Source: Bisporella sp. PMI_857
Lineage: Eukaryota; Ascomycota; Leotiomycetes; Helotiales; Helotiaceae
Length of the DNA stretch: 64,000 nt
Reading direction: 5' to 3'
Assembly: GCA_021307315.1 (NCBI GenBank)
Contig: JAJSPD010000001.1
Span: forward strand, 186,001-250,000
Shown here: one piece after another, positions 33,364 to 44,910 of the stretch
Numbering within the stretch: position 1 is the first letter of the stretch
Layout of the letters: each line of letters begins with the position of its first letter
Made by a program: the position numbers and the translations under genes
The notes under the pieces: model-generated
What the model saw: the letters and a program-made list of their open reading frames with translations, nothing else
Told to the model about the DNA's origin: nothing
Databases searched by the model: none

Positions 33364-35385
33364 ATGGACCACACCAAAGACACCACAGCACGTACAAACC
33401 CATCGCAAAAACAAATTCTTACCAGAACCATGTCCACCGAAGACAAGAAAAAGCTAACGGCAGAAGACCTTGTCGACCTCTCCATCCCAAACAACGTCCG
33501 TCTTTCCCCCTCGGGAAAACAGGTAATCTACACCGTTGCGCCTGCATCAAAAAAGGACAAGCACGAGGTCTCCGCCATATGGATCGCGGATGTGGGAAAG
33601 AAATTCTCAGCGCGACAGCTTACCTCGGGGTTGTTCAATGACACACAGCCGCAGTGGTCACCAGACGGGCAAACCATTGCCTTCATCTCAGACCGCGGCG
33701 AGGCAGGCGACACGTCGGCGCTCTACCTACTCTCCGTTTACGGCGGCGAGGCATATCCAATCACCCCCGCCAAGAACAAGAATGGCATCGCGCGGTTCCT
33801 GTGGAGCCCAAACGGGAAGTGCATCGCGTTCACGAGCGCGGACGAGCTTTCGGAGGAGCGGAAGAGGAAGGAGGAGGATCGGGATGATGTTGTGGTCTAT
33901 GGGGAGCATTGGGATTTCAATCGCTTGCGGCTGGTGCAGGTGGTGACGCGAGAGGTCTCAGTGCTCTTTAAGGGAGATGCGCACGTGAATGACATTTCGT
34001 GGAATGCCGACTCGAGCGAGATAGCATTCATCACGCAAGCGCTCCCAGGGCTGAACGCTTCGGCGGACGGCGCAAGCTTCGTTACGGTCTCTTTGCTTAC
34101 AGGGAAGTCATCGCCTGTTTGCGATTTCCCTGGAGTAGCTGGTGAGCTTCTCTGGCATAAGAAAGATCTTTTCTTCGTCGGCGGAGCGCGGCCATCAAAA
34201 TCTAATACGTCGAGGACGGTATACAAGATTCGCCTCGGAGGCGAAGAACTCACGTGGACACGATACGCCTACGGAGAAGAAAACGATGTTATCCGGTTCC
34301 GCGTGGCGGGAGATACGGTTTACGTACAAATCATGAGCGGGCTCATCGACCAGATCCACAAGCTCTCCACCCAAAAAACTATCTACGATAACCAGCACAC
34401 GCTTGAATCCTGGGACATCATGCTTCGCGACGACGGTGGCGATGAGGACGTGCTCCTGGTGTTCACGCGAAGCACCATCGGCGAGCCGTCACAAGTCTAT
34501 TCCTACACCGAAGGCAGTCCCTGTCCGCTATCGCAGCACAACCGAGCGCTCGCAGACCCAGAACTCAGCCCGCAAGCCTTCTACGCCGAGGCGGAAGACG
34601 GCACGAAGCTAGACGGCATCTTCACCGTCCCGTCGCCGCACAACAGCAGCAGCCACGACCGATCCAAGCCCTGGCCGACCTTCGTCAACGTCCACGGCGG
34701 GCCGTACTCTCGCGCGGTCGACGCGTTCGGCTCCTCGGCCTACAACTGGGCGCCGTGGCTCCTATCAGCAGGGTACGCGGTGCTCTCGCCGAACTACCGG
34801 GGCGGCATGGGCCACGGGGACGGGTTCGCCAGCGCGGCGGCGGGGGGGATGGGCGCGCTGGACTACGACGACGTCGTGACGCTCGTGAAGGCCGGGATCG
34901 AGCGGGGGGTCGTCGACGCCCAGCGCGTCGTCATAGGCGGCTGGTCGCAGGGCGGGTTCCTCGCGTACCTGGCCAGCACGCGAGCCTCGCGCTTCCCCTT
35001 CCGCGCCGCCGTCTGCGGGGCCGGCGTCACCGACTGGGACCTCATGAGCCTGACATCCGACATCCCTTCTTTCGAGGCCGAGCTCGCGGGCAAGGCCCCG
35101 TGGGAGAAGGGCGCGTGCGACACGCAGGACCGCCGCGGGAGTCCGATCTGGCATCTTGCCGACGGGGAGGAGCAGCGCAGGATCCCCGTGCTGATCCTGC
35201 ACGGGAAGGAGGATGTTCGGGTGCCGGTGACGCAGGCGCTGGCGTTTCATAGGGGGTGCTTACGCTGGGGCGTCCCGGTCGAGATGGCGATTTATCCGCG
35301 GGAGGGGCATCATATCAAGGAGAGGCTGCATCGGTTAGATGTGCTGAAGAGGCTGAGGAGGTTTGTCGATTTGCATTTGGGGTGA
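33364..35385 (+). CDS. S9 family serine peptidase (acylaminoacyl-peptidase / DPP5-like)
   Basis: A single uninterrupted frame of 673 residues. The N-terminal two thirds form a beta-propeller with WSPDG, WSPNG and SW-NADSSE TolB-like repeats. The C-terminal alpha/beta-hydrolase has NVHGGPYSR, the nucleophile GGWSQGG (Ser528), Asp617 in HGKEDVRVP and the catalytic His in REGHH (649/650). No signal peptide is seen, so it is likely cytosolic, unlike secreted DppV. It should cleave short or N-acylated peptides. Met23 (ATG 33430, MSTEDKKKLTAEDL) may be the true start because homology-like sequence begins there. The second half is strikingly GC-rich; a 60-base line at 34,861 has about 42 G/C. Confidence 0.92.
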   Translation: MDHTKDTTARTNPSQKQILTRTMSTEDKKKLTAEDLVDLSIPNNVRLSPSGKQVIYTVAPASKKDKHEVSAIWIADVGKKFSARQLTSGLFNDTQPQWSPDGQTIAFISDRGEAGDTSALYLLSVYGGEAYPITPAKNKNGIARFLWSPNGKCIAFTSADELSEERKRKEEDRDDVVVYGEHWDFNRLRLVQVVTREVSVLFKGDAHVNDISWNADSSEIAFITQALPGLNASADGASFVTVSLLTGKSSPVCDFPGVAGELLWHKKDLFFVGGARPSKSNTSRTVYKIRLGGEELTWTRYAYGEENDVIRFRVAGDTVYVQIMSGLIDQIHKLSTQKTIYDNQHTLESWDIMLRDDGGDEDVLLVFTRSTIGEPSQVYSYTEGSPCPLSQHNRALADPELSPQAFYAEAEDGTKLDGIFTVPSPHNSSSHDRSKPWPTFVNVHGGPYSRAVDAFGSSAYNWAPWLLSAGYAVLSPNYRGGMGHGDGFASAAAGGMGALDYDDVVTLVKAGIERGVVDAQRVVIGGWSQGGFLAYLASTRASRFPFRAAVCGAGVTDWDLMSLTSDIPSFEAELAGKAPWEKGACDTQDRRGSPIWHLADGEEQRRIPVLILHGKEDVRVPVTQALAFHRGCLRWGVPVEMAIYPREGHHIKERLHRLDVLKRLRRFVDLHLG

Positions 35386-35761
35386 GCGGCGCGGTGCCGA
35401 ATTACCCGGGTGACGGCGTGGAGAGAAAGGCATATATTCGTCAAGCCTAGCTAGCAATTTCGTAAAAAGATAAGACATATGATCTATTGAGCATTTATGC
35501 CGGGCATGATCCGTCACGTTGAAAGGGCAAAATCCCTCAAGGAACCATGGACCTCCCCAGCCCTCGATATTCAGACCTCGCATATCGACCTACTACCTTG
35601 TAGTAATCGGCCAGACCCACGAAGGATAAGAAATAATCTTCCATCGGCATAAATGATTAACTCGGAAGAATAAGAGAGTGACAAAAGGGATAGTAAGAAG
35701 CAGATGCAAAGACATTGATTGCTTCGTATTATGTACATTGACTTTTTACATGCCCCGGCCC
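35386..35761. other. Convergent 3' spacer
   Basis: It lies between the stops of the S9 peptidase (plus) and the dehydrogenase (minus). Nothing else seen. Confidence 0.5.
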
Positions 35762-37641
35762 TTATGAGTGAGTAGGCATGGAAACATCCGCGGCCTTTGA
35801 TATGGCGTCCCCGCTGCTCCAGAAACTCGTAACCGTCTTCAGTTGGGTATAGAATTGCAATCCCGGCTTGCCATAGAAGTAGCTCGCTCCACCGCCCGCA
35901 ATACTCTTTTTGTTACCTGTGAAGGAGAACATCGGGAGAGGGACCGCTGGGGAAATTACACAGTTAGCTTGTTGGCGAAGCGTGATGGGGAAAGCGCTAG
36001 AGTAAGAAAGGAAGACTTACGAATGGGCACGTTGATACCAACTTGGCCAGCCTCAATGTTCTTCTGGAAGGTACTTGCTGTGGCGCCGGACTTTGTGAAA
36101 ATGGCTGTTCCGTTTCCGTACTCATTAGCATTGATCAGATCGATGGCTTCGTCGAGGGTGTCAACATTCAAGCAGACTAGTACTGGGCCGAAGATTTCTT
36201 CTTTATAACACTTCATATGCGGCTTCACATTTGTGATGATGGTTGGTCCAACCCAGTTTCCATTAGGATACTTGTCTGGCTTGTAGCCACGGCCGTCCAA
36301 AAGAATTGTGGCGCCTTCCTCCTCGGCACTAGCAATGAGGCTTTCGATTCTCTCCTTGCTTTGCTTCGAGATAACTGGCCCAAGGTCCGTTCCTGGCTCG
36401 AAACCTCCGTTGACCTTTAGTGATTTTGTGCTTTCTGCAACTTCATTGAGCCATTCTTTGGTCTCGCCAACCATTACCAAAGTGCTTAGAGCCATGCATC
36501 GCTGACCAGCAGCACCAAAAGCGGCGCCTACAATTGAGTTGACAAAATGCTGTCTATTGGCATCTGGGAGAATAGCTGCGTGGTTTTTAGCTCCTAAATT
36601 AGCCTGCACTCGCTTGCCATTTGCGGAACCTCTGGTGAATATGTACTCTCCTGCGCGGTTGCTTCCCACGAAACTGATAGCCTTGATTTCTGGAGCATCA
36701 ATAATGAAGTCAACCGTCTTCGCAGCACCATGAACAACGTTCAGAACTCCTGGTGGAAATCCAGCCTTTTCAGCTAACTCAGCCAAAATCATTGCTGCTC
36801 CAGGATCCCGTTCTGATGGCTTAAGTATAAGGCAATTTCCAGTGGCTGTTGCGATTGGAATTGACCAAAGAGGAATCATAGCCGGGAAGTCTTGAGATAC
36901 CAATTAGCTAGATTACTAGGTAGGAAAACGGAGTCATCGTACTGAAGGGGCAAATGGCCGCAACGATTCCCAATGGCTCTCTATAACTTCTGGTTTCCAT
37001 ATCCTTTGCAACTTCCAAGACCTCTCCCACCATTTGTTGGGGAATGTTGCATGCACCTTCAGCAACCTGCAAACCACGGAGGACATCACCCTTTGCATCT
37101 AAGCAAACATTAGCATATGCTCTTCATAGAAATATTCTATCCACCAACCAGCAAAGGTCTTTCCCTGCTCCAGAGTGATGCTTGCAGCTAGTCTGTCCCA
37201 ATTGTCACGGACTAATTGTGTGAACTTGAACATGATCTGTTGCCTCGCCATAATACTTGTAGCCTTCCATGCTGGGAATGCCTTCCGCGCACTCTCAACC
37301 GCAGCCTGAAGCTCCGCATCTGTGCTTTGTGGTACCCTTGTAACAAGATTGCCAGTTGCCGGGTCGGTTAGATCGATGAATTGTGTGGTTTCTGATTTGA
37401 GAAACTTGTTGTCTATGAAATACGGGGTGTCTTGAACCTCTGCAATTTTTTCGTGGGTCGTAGGGTAGTTATCCGTTTTGTATGCCAGGCCAACGGCTGC
37501 TTGAAGTCGTTGCGGTGTGGCATGTAGTCTTCGAGCAGTGATCTGTGAGTTTGGGTTGGCGGCAGATAATCTAAACGTTAGAGCTGACCGTGGTGTATGC
37601 GTAGCCGCAGTAGGCACTGCTCTTGTAAGGACTCGACGCAT
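35762..37641 (-). CDS. Methylmalonate-semialdehyde dehydrogenase (acylating), mitochondrial
   Basis: Exons 37641-37149, 37098-36943, 36890-36021 and 35946-35762 give 567 residues; all phases agree. The start ATG 37641 opens an Arg/Ser/Thr-rich, acid-poor presequence of about 60 residues, indicating mitochondrial import. The aldehyde dehydrogenase fold follows, with [12 protein letters not shown], the [15 protein letters not shown]-binding region, and [15 protein letters not shown] with catalytic Cys348. EEIFGPVL and a C-terminal [19 protein letters not shown] complete it. The Arg next to the catalytic Cys (QRC) and this tail are typical of the CoA-dependent MMSDH group. The enzyme converts malonate and methylmalonate semialdehyde to acetyl- and propionyl-CoA in valine and pyrimidine catabolism. 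Confidence 0.94.
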
Positions 37642-38049
37642 GTTGGGGGTGGTATCTCTGTTTTGTAAGGACAAAGAAGCTCTAAGCTGCAACACCTTTA
37701 TTTACATACATTGATGGGCCGAGCTCAGGTTCGGTTATTTGCGGGGTTCGGGAGTACAAACAATAAGTGGGTGTCAAGGATGAGGCGTGCCGGATCTGAG
37801 CACCGAAATAGGAGCATACCTTAGGTCCAGTCTCTATATGAAAATGTAGAAAATCTTTTGGTGGTCAGGAGTTTCCATAAGCTTCCCATTGTAGCTAACA
37901 AACAATGCTTTAATATCACCATAACTCTACCACTATGCTGCTTCTTAAGGATTAGTCATATGATCTGATGTAGGATTGGTAGTCTTTCCCCGAAGCTTTG
38001 TCACTGAAGATGGGGTGCTTGCATCTATCACTTTATCAATTATGCTACT
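37642..38049. other. Divergent promoter region, dehydrogenase / F-box gene
   Basis: 408 bases between divergent starts. No other gene seen. Confidence 0.5.
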
Positions 38050-39877
38050 ATGAGTATCACAGAGATTCCCACCGATGTCTTTCTTCTTATATTTGAATAT
38101 TTATCACCATCTGACCTCATCAGATGTCGTCTCGTGTCCAAGAACTTCTTCCAAGTCTTCACTAATTCAGATCTAAATCGACGTGCACTCCAAGAGCACT
38201 TTCCGATGAACCGAGAACTTCGGAACTGGCAGCCTGGCGAGGATATTAATTGGGCTGATAGGTTTGCAAGAGTGGCTGCTAGATACCATCATCTAAGAGC
38301 AGGAGAACCAAGAAGTATTGAAAAACTTCCATTGGCGAAGTCTTTCATTCTTCCAAAATGGGCAAGACATTGTGAGAAGTTTTCAGCTTGAGCAATATCT
38401 CAGTTGCTGCTCATTCCCTGTCCCACGAAATCTCTAATATTCTGTCATGGAGCATTCCCATTGCTTGTTTCATATCTTAGCGTGCATAGGAACTTCTGGA
38501 GCTTTCCTTCTACCTAAATTCATCGACATATAAAAACTCGCTAACATATTGAGTATCATAGACCCAGTAGGAACTTGGGAAAAGTACTTAAGCTTTGAGG
38601 AGAAAACTGCTCCTTTTCACTACGAGGATCCGCTGTGGACGTATGACAATGGAATCCTAGTGTTTCCTTCGGCTGCTTCTAAATCTTATGCACTTTACGA
38701 TCTCGGCTCAAGCAAAGTACATAACATTGATCTTGAAACTGATAATAAGGTATTGAGGAGAATGAGATTGAAAAACGGCGTTCTCATTGTAGAATGGAGT
38801 GAAGATGATTCGTATCATCGCTTGAATGAGACGGAGAATGTGCACAGACATTTCGCAACAGCATATGACATGGTCAAGGACACAGAAAGTGGAAATTGGA
38901 GGCTTATTCTGAGGTATGTAAGTCTCAGGATGGAAGGATAGAGATTTAGTTGACAAGATCAGGAACGAGTGGAAGATACATTTTCTCGGAATTCCGTTGA
39001 ACTCAAAAGATCGCTTTTATAGCACCCATAATGCTACCCATTATGCGATATATTTTTGGCAGCCAAATCGAAGTGCCTGGGGAGAAGATGACCCAATTGA
39101 GTCTCTCAAAGTGTGGGACATTTCAGCAGCGTCATCATATCTTCCATCCAAAGACCCCACTGGCGAATATAAACCAGATGATGGAACTGGCCCTAAAGTC
39201 ATCAGGCATTTCTCCTTTGGTGACTTGACTTTCTATGATATAAGACAGAGATTTGCGCCAAAGCTTAATGGCATCGAGCTAGATGAGAATAATCTTTACT
39301 TCATTGAGGAAGACCACAGATGGCTGGTAGGTAATCAAGCTTCAGATAATCTACCTCGATTACACAAGGTCAAATCCACGGGGATTCCTTTTGCAAGCGG
39401 GCCAATGTGGCAAGATGAGTGCGGTGCTGATGGAGATGTGAATCTCTCCTTCTGTGAGCGAGCCAGAGGCAAAAGAGGTATTATATCATGAACGCGCCGC
39501 CTTAACATGAAAATCTGCTGATTTTCTGGATTGTAGAGCCGCGGAAAGCTCCTTGCTGGAGACATGAGGCAAGCTAGAATTTCGTGGAGCAGTATTTTTG
39601 TTAACAAAAGTAGGAGTTTCCATATCTTACAGTCACAGAAGCTGTCGATGCCGAAGCTGGCGTCACCTTTAGTGCTCGACACTGTTTCACGCTCGAGTCG
39701 ATCTCCATCCATTTCAGACCTAAGGTTCATACAACAGCGCCAGGGTACGAGGTATCCCTTAAAGATGACTTGTGGTCCCAATTGCTTGCGCATGGTAAGA
39801 TATTTGGCGACGAGCGATGGCTCATTGGGGAGAATACTCATCAGGAGGTAGTCATACTGCATTTTGACAGAAAATAG
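38050..39877 (+). CDS. F-box protein
   Basis: Exons 38050-38371, 38562-38913, 38963-39477, 39537-39568 and 39614-39877 give 494 residues with every phase consistent. The N-terminal 45 residues are an F-box (ITEIPTDVFLLIFEYLSPSDLIRCRLVSKNFF), which in known proteins binds Skp1 of SCF ubiquitin ligases. The rest has blade-like motifs (EEKTAPFHYEDPLWTYDNGILVFPSA; GDERWLIGENTHQEVVILHF), suggesting a substrate-binding propeller-like region. The last intron (39569-39613, 45 nt) begins GCAAGC after GAG and ends GTAG. Only this GC-AG intron restores the continuous CWRHEEFPYLTVTEAV sequence. Exon 4 is 32 nt. The specific substrate is unknown. Confidence 0.85.
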
Positions 39878-39955
39878 CGCCTAAAGCCAAGAGAGACGAA
39901 CAAACACCAAATCACTCTGGGTATCTCTTGTCATTGTTACATATGTGTAGATTGC

Positions 39956-42900
39956 TCAAAATCCACGGCCTCGTGGTCTTTTCACCACAGCACGCTTGAC
40001 AGCACTATGCGTCACAGGCTTTTTCACGACAGATATAGTTGGCTTCTTCGCCAATTTTGCAGCCTCTTCCTCAATTCTTTTCTCCTCCCGTAGCTTGTCC
40101 TCTGCCATCTTCGCTTCAATCTCCATCTTTTTGTTATATTCTGTTTCAATGACACGCTTTTCTCTTGCCGAGTAGCCCTTTTCCTTGACCGAATAGAAGA
40201 CTCCTCCAAGCTCAGCGAGCCATTTAGGGTCAACAGATGTGACGGTCGACATGTATTCCTTAGATGTGAGAATCAATTCATGATAAACAACATAATCTGG
40301 AAGATACCCGAGTCCGTACAGAGCACTGGTTGGATGGAGCTGTACCGTGACACTTGTTCTCAAATTGACATACTCTCCAATGCCTTTGACTTTGGCAGCT
40401 TGGTGGTAATATCCAGAGCAGATGCACTTTCGGATAACATCCCAATCAGTACCACAGCTGATAATGTCCATTTTACGTGTTTGCATGATATCCAATATTT
40501 GTTCTCGAACTTCTTTGGCCTTGCGCAGGGCTTTGGGATGCAGAAAGTGGCGTGTGCACCAAGCATCGGAGTAGCCATTTGACTTCCATTGCGTATAAAC
40601 GTGAAGAAACGTCAAATGATCCGATTCAGGTACGAAAAATTTCTCTCGAGCTGCGTCGGATTCTTCCTGTCGTTCTTTTGGCCTGTAGAATACGTTGGGG
40701 ACAGAGAGCATTGAAACGATGGTCATCATCTCTTCGCTACAGCCATATTCTTCGGACATAATCAGGAGCTTACCCAAGGAAGGTTCCATTGGGAATGCGA
40801 CCATCTTCTCTCCGATATCAGTCAATTCACCAATGTTATCCAGTGCGCCTAGCGCCCAAAGGTCAAAAAGCGAAGTTGACATGGCTTCTTGGGGCGGAGG
40901 ATCCATAAAAGGGAAATCCATCAAGTCTCGGACATGTAATGATTTCAGGAGTAATATGGTTCCGGAAAGATTCGTTCGCTGGATTTCCGGGATCGTTTGT
41001 ATATACATCTCATCTTTGAATGCTTGTTCGGTGAAGAGATGGAACGCCCTTCCAGGACCAGTTCGTCCAGCACGTCCAGCTCTCTGAGAGGCATTTGCTT
41101 GAGAAATTGGTGTAATTTGTAATGTATCCATTCCCATTCTAGGGTTATATACCTTCAGCTTCGAATAACCTGCATCCACCACATACATAATCCCGTCGAT
41201 GGTCAAACTGGTTTCAGCGATGTTTGTTGCCACGACGACCTTTCGAACACCGGGAGCCGCCTTGTCGAAGATCTTTGCTTGCAAATCTGCAGGCATTTGA
41301 CTGTAAATAGGTAAGACACTCAGTTTGGGAGGGTCATTTAGAGCAGCGAGACGTTCCTTAATCAATTCACATGTGACCTCGATATCCTCTTGCCCAGTCA
41401 TGAAAACTAGAATATCACCAGCACCCATGGAGACGTGAATTGCCAAAACTTGTTGGACAGCCTGATCAACGTAATCCTCGACAGGCGACCGATGGAACAT
41501 GACATCAACTGGGAAAGTCCTTCCCGGAATGAAAAATTCTGGTGCTCCACCATAGAAGTCGGAAAATCGCTTGGAATTCATGGTAGCTGAGGTGACAATC
41601 AGCTTGAGATCACTGCGCCTCGAAAGCATCATCTTTGCCAATCCCATAAGCACATCAGTGTTAAGTGAACGCTCGTGAGCTTCATCCATGATGATACACG
41701 AGTATCGGTCGAGATCGGGTTCGGTGAGAGACTCTCGTAGTAAAATACCATCTGTCATATACTTGATCACTGTCTCCTTGCTTGTGCAATCCTCGAATCT
41801 AATCGTATATCCAACAGTACTCCCAAGTTGGCATTCCATTTCTTCTGCAACACGCTTGGCAACGCTCATTGCCGCCACTCTTCGAGGCTGGGTACACACA
41901 ATCATCCCCTGATTTCCATACCCAGCTTCATATAGAAATTGGGTCAATTGAGTTGTTTTCCCGGAGCCAGTTTCTCCCACCACAATTGTCACTTGATTTT
42001 CTCGGATGACTTTCAGTAGGTCTTCCCGAACAGCAAATGCCGGTAAGTACTCCCTCTGCTCTTTCAGAGACTTACTCTGACTAAAATTGCTTGCACCGTC
42101 ATTCTTCTTCATGTGCTTAGCAAATTTGCTGCCACCCTCATTTTCCTCGCCAGGCATAGCCACGGCACTATCACCTTCATTTTCTTTGATCCCCATCAGA
42201 TTACCCAGAGCCGTCCCCGCCATGTTAGTAGCATCTTGAGCTTGTTTCTTCCTCTCCTTCTCCTGGCGCTTTTCCTTGACTACTTTGCTACCCTTTCTGC
42301 TAAATACTGCCATATCACTCTGGTTGTCCCGCACAGCTGGCACAGGCTCCAGTTGTTTTGAGAATATGACACGCCCATCTAAAAACGGCGGCCGAATATC
42401 ATGCACAAGTAAGTGAACCCTGGTCGCTTCCTCGTCATCCTCGAAATCATCACCATGGTCTCGACGTTGGGCCACCCCGGAAGTGAGCATTCGGTTTGTT
42501 TCCCATGCATCCACATCCTTCTGCTTCTGTGTTGCGTGGGCGCTTATTCTTTTTCCAATCTTTTTCTTAACCATAGCAGCTTCATGCTGCCGCTCAGCCC
42601 ACGAGTCGTCATAATTGGCGAAAGGATTATGCGAGTCATCGCCAAAGGTGTGAGCACCGAACTCATCACCTCCGTACCAGTCTCTGTCAAGAGCATTCGA
42701 ATCCTCTATGTCCACTTGTACTTCCGGACCATCGAATTCTTCTTGATTTGGTGTTGCCCGAGGTGTAGATGCGACCCATGACTGAGAGCGTGGAGTCGAT
42801 GCTCTCGAATCGTGCTTGACACGACCTTGAGGTCGGAAAACGCTGCCATTATACCTTGCTACTGGTTTGCTAGGTAGAGTAAATCCGTCATCGTCGGGCC

Positions 42901-42961
42901 GAAGATGGCCTAAGTCAAGTTTACGTCTTTTTGGACTCGCCTCACGGTCGTCTCTGGCCAT
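39956..42961 (-). CDS. PRP16: DEAH-box pre-mRNA splicing helicase PRP16
   Basis: A single exon of 1,001 residues from ATG 42961; four codons upstream are in frame but without ATG. The N-terminal third is charged and carries the Prp16/DHX38 hallmark [22 protein letters not shown]. The helicase core has Walker [15 protein letters not shown] in [13 protein letters not shown] in VTSATM, and the motif VI region [12 protein letters not shown]. The ratchet/HA2 and OB-fold follow. In the spliceosome Prp16 hydrolyses ATP after the first step to remodel the active site before exon ligation. Its start lies only 207 bases from the start of PWP1 on the opposite strand. The C-terminal tail is Lys/Glu-rich and ends in [10 protein letters not shown]. 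Confidence 0.96.
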   Translation of the reverse strand: MARDDREASPKRRKLDLGHLRPDDDGFTLPSKPVARYNGSVFRPQGRVKHDSRASTPRSQSWVASTPRATPNQEEFDGPEVQVDIEDSNALDRDWYGGDEFGAHTFGDDSHNPFANYDDSWAERQHEAAMVKKKIGKRISAHATQKQKDVDAWETNRMLTSGVAQRRDHGDDFEDDEEATRVHLLVHDIRPPFLDGRVIFSKQLEPVPAVRDNQSDMAVFSRKGSKVVKEKRQEKERKKQAQDATNMAGTALGNLMGIKENEGDSAVAMPGEENEGGSKFAKHMKKNDGASNFSQSKSLKEQREYLPAFAVREDLLKVIRENQVTIVVGETGSGKTTQLTQFLYEAGYGNQGMIVCTQPRRVAAMSVAKRVAEEMECQLGSTVGYTIRFEDCTSKETVIKYMTDGILLRESLTEPDLDRYSCIIMDEAHERSLNTDVLMGLAKMMLSRRSDLKLIVTSATMNSKRFSDFYGGAPEFFIPGRTFPVDVMFHRSPVEDYVDQAVQQVLAIHVSMGAGDILVFMTGQEDIEVTCELIKERLAALNDPPKLSVLPIYSQMPADLQAKIFDKAAPGVRKVVVATNIAETSLTIDGIMYVVDAGYSKLKVYNPRMGMDTLQITPISQANASQRAGRAGRTGPGRAFHLFTEQAFKDEMYIQTIPEIQRTNLSGTILLLKSLHVRDLMDFPFMDPPPQEAMSTSLFDLWALGALDNIGELTDIGEKMVAFPMEPSLGKLLIMSEEYGCSEEMMTIVSMLSVPNVFYRPKERQEESDAAREKFFVPESDHLTFLHVYTQWKSNGYSDAWCTRHFLHPKALRKAKEVREQILDIMQTRKMDIISCGTDWDVIRKCICSGYYHQAAKVKGIGEYVNLRTSVTVQLHPTSALYGLGYLPDYVVYHELILTSKEYMSTVTSVDPKWLAELGGVFYSVKEKGYSAREKRVIETEYNKKMEIEAKMAEDKLREEKRIEEEAAKLAKKPTISVVKKPVTHSAVKRAVVKRPRGRGF

Positions 42962-43168
42962 TGTTGTTGTCAAATAGCACTGCTAAATGTTGAGGCGCGT
43001 TTTAAAAAGTGACAAGCAAAGCTTAGGAAAATACTGCCGCGTCTTGTACACCGCCTGCCAAAATAAGCGAGTAGATCCATAAAAAAGTTGTAGTGATGTG
43101 AAAACCCCACCAAGAAATAAATGCTCTACAGTATTCTCATCTTTTGAAAAACATAATCACATTGCACC
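42962..43168. promoter_or_regulatory. Short bidirectional promoter PRP16/PWP1
   Basis: 207 bases between the two start codons must hold both 5' leaders and both core promoters. I see no clear TATA box; short T-rich tracts are present. Confidence 0.6.
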
Positions 43169-44910
43169 ATGTCTATGATTACTGCTACAGCGTGGGTACC
43201 ACGCGGGTTTGCTGCCCCATTTCCTACAAAATATACCTTTGACGAGGAGGAATTTCAGAGAATAGCAGAACTAGCAAAACTGCAACTAGATGACGCCAAT
43301 GAAGATTTGGAAGACGCTCGCAATGAGGAGGAAAAGCTCGATGGAGACGGAACTATGGTCGAAGATGATGGCTCAGATGATGACACTGCAGTAAAACTTT
43401 CGAAAAGCAATGGGTTCGTACAGTCTTCTTTCCAGGGAGTGACAAGTGCTGACATATTTGCATAGTGAGATCGACGATGACCTTAAGGAGTATGACTTGG
43501 AACACTATGACGATGATGTGGAGAAGGACAAGAATGAAGAAGGAATGGGCATGGGAATGTTTGGAAACGTCAAGTCACTTGCCTACCACGACTCGAATGC
43601 GGACGATCCCTATATCACAATGCAGGAAAACGAAGAGGACGATGAAGATCGAGAAGAGCTTCAAATATTGGCCACAGACAACATGGTTCTAGCAGCCAAA
43701 GTAGAAGATGAAGTAGCTCATCTAGAAATATATGTGTATGAGGACGAGGCCGATAATCTCTACGTACACCACGACATCATGCTACCAGCAATACCTTTAT
43801 GTGTGGAATGGTTAGATCTACCTGTAGGAAAGCCGAATGTTGAGAAAGACTCGAGAGCCAATTTTGTGGCTGTTGGAACTTTCGATCCAGATATCGAGAT
43901 ATGGGATCTAGACACCGTTGATTGCATGTACCCCAATGCTATTCTTGGACAAGGCGGACAGCCTAATGCAAGCGGCGAGAAGAAAAAGAAGAAAAAGAAT
44001 AAGAAGTCGAAGAGGGCGAATGAAGAATATCATGTTGATTCTGTTCTATCTCTTGCGGCAAATCGACACCATCGGAACTTACTTGCCTCCTCTTCTGCAG
44101 ACAAGACTGTAAAGTTATGGGATCTTAACACGACGAAATGCGCCAAGTCGTATACACACCACACGGACAAAGTCTGCTCAATAGCATGGCATCCAAAGGA
44201 ATCAACTGTACTATTGAGCGGAAGTTATGATAGGACGGTAGTAGCAGCGGATATGAGAGCACCAGATGCAAAAGTGCCAAGATGGGGGGTGGAAAGTGAT
44301 GTCGAAACTGTTCGGTGGAATCCTCATGATCCAAACTTCTTTTTCGTATCGACCGAGAATGGTATCATCCATTACCACGACATACGAAAGGCCCCTTCAG
44401 ATCCTGCGTTATCCAAGCCTGTGTGGACGTTACAAGCACACGACGAATCTGTATCTTCGTTTGACATCAATCCCGTGATTCCGGGGTTTATGGTTACTGG
44501 ATCTACAGACAAGCAAGTCAAGCTATGGAATCTACAGGCTTCTGGACCTACCATGGTTGTCTCGAGAAATCTGGAAGTTGGAAAGATCTTCTCGACATCA
44601 TTTGCACCGGACGAGGAGGTAGGTTTCAGACTTGCAGTTGCTGGTAGCAAAGGCGTTGTGCAGATTTGGGTAAGTAATATCACACTCTACAAGTGCTTTA
44701 AGCATAATACTAACTTTAGGCGCTGTTTAGGATACCAGCACGAATCCTGCAGTTCGACGTGCATTTGCAGATAGAGTCGCACCAGCCGAGGGTGAGATTA
44801 AGGAACGGTTAGTTGGCGTGCAAAATGACGAAAGTGATTCCGACGATGAAGTACCAGAGGCTGAAGATGCGAAAGGCGCAGAAGGATGGGAGTCAATGGA
44901 CGAGGATTGA
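43169..44910 (+). CDS. PWP1: WD40 ribosome-biogenesis protein PWP1 (periodic tryptophan protein 1)
   Basis: Exons 43169-43413, 43466-44669 and 44731-44910 give 542 residues. The start MSMITATAWVPRGFAAPFPTKY and the acidic region after it are typical of Pwp1. WD repeats include ASSSADKTVKLWDLNT, LSGSYDRTVVAADMR, FVSTENGIIHYHDIR, VTGSTDKQVKLWNL and VAGSKGVVQIWDTS, the last restored by intron 2. A Lys-rich insertion (KKKKKKNKKSKRA) lies before the propeller's middle repeats, and the C-terminus is acidic. In yeast and animals Pwp1 acts in the nucleolus in rRNA processing and large-subunit assembly. Intron 1 has a weak GTTCGT donor, but its frame is exact. Confidence 0.94.

Noticed and set aside
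34755..35252. Long overlapping and antisense open frames within the S9 peptidase gene
   Set aside because: They follow from the high GC content, which removes stop codons. Their products are Arg/Gly/Ala-rich without domains, while the plus frame from 33364 carries the full catalytic triad.
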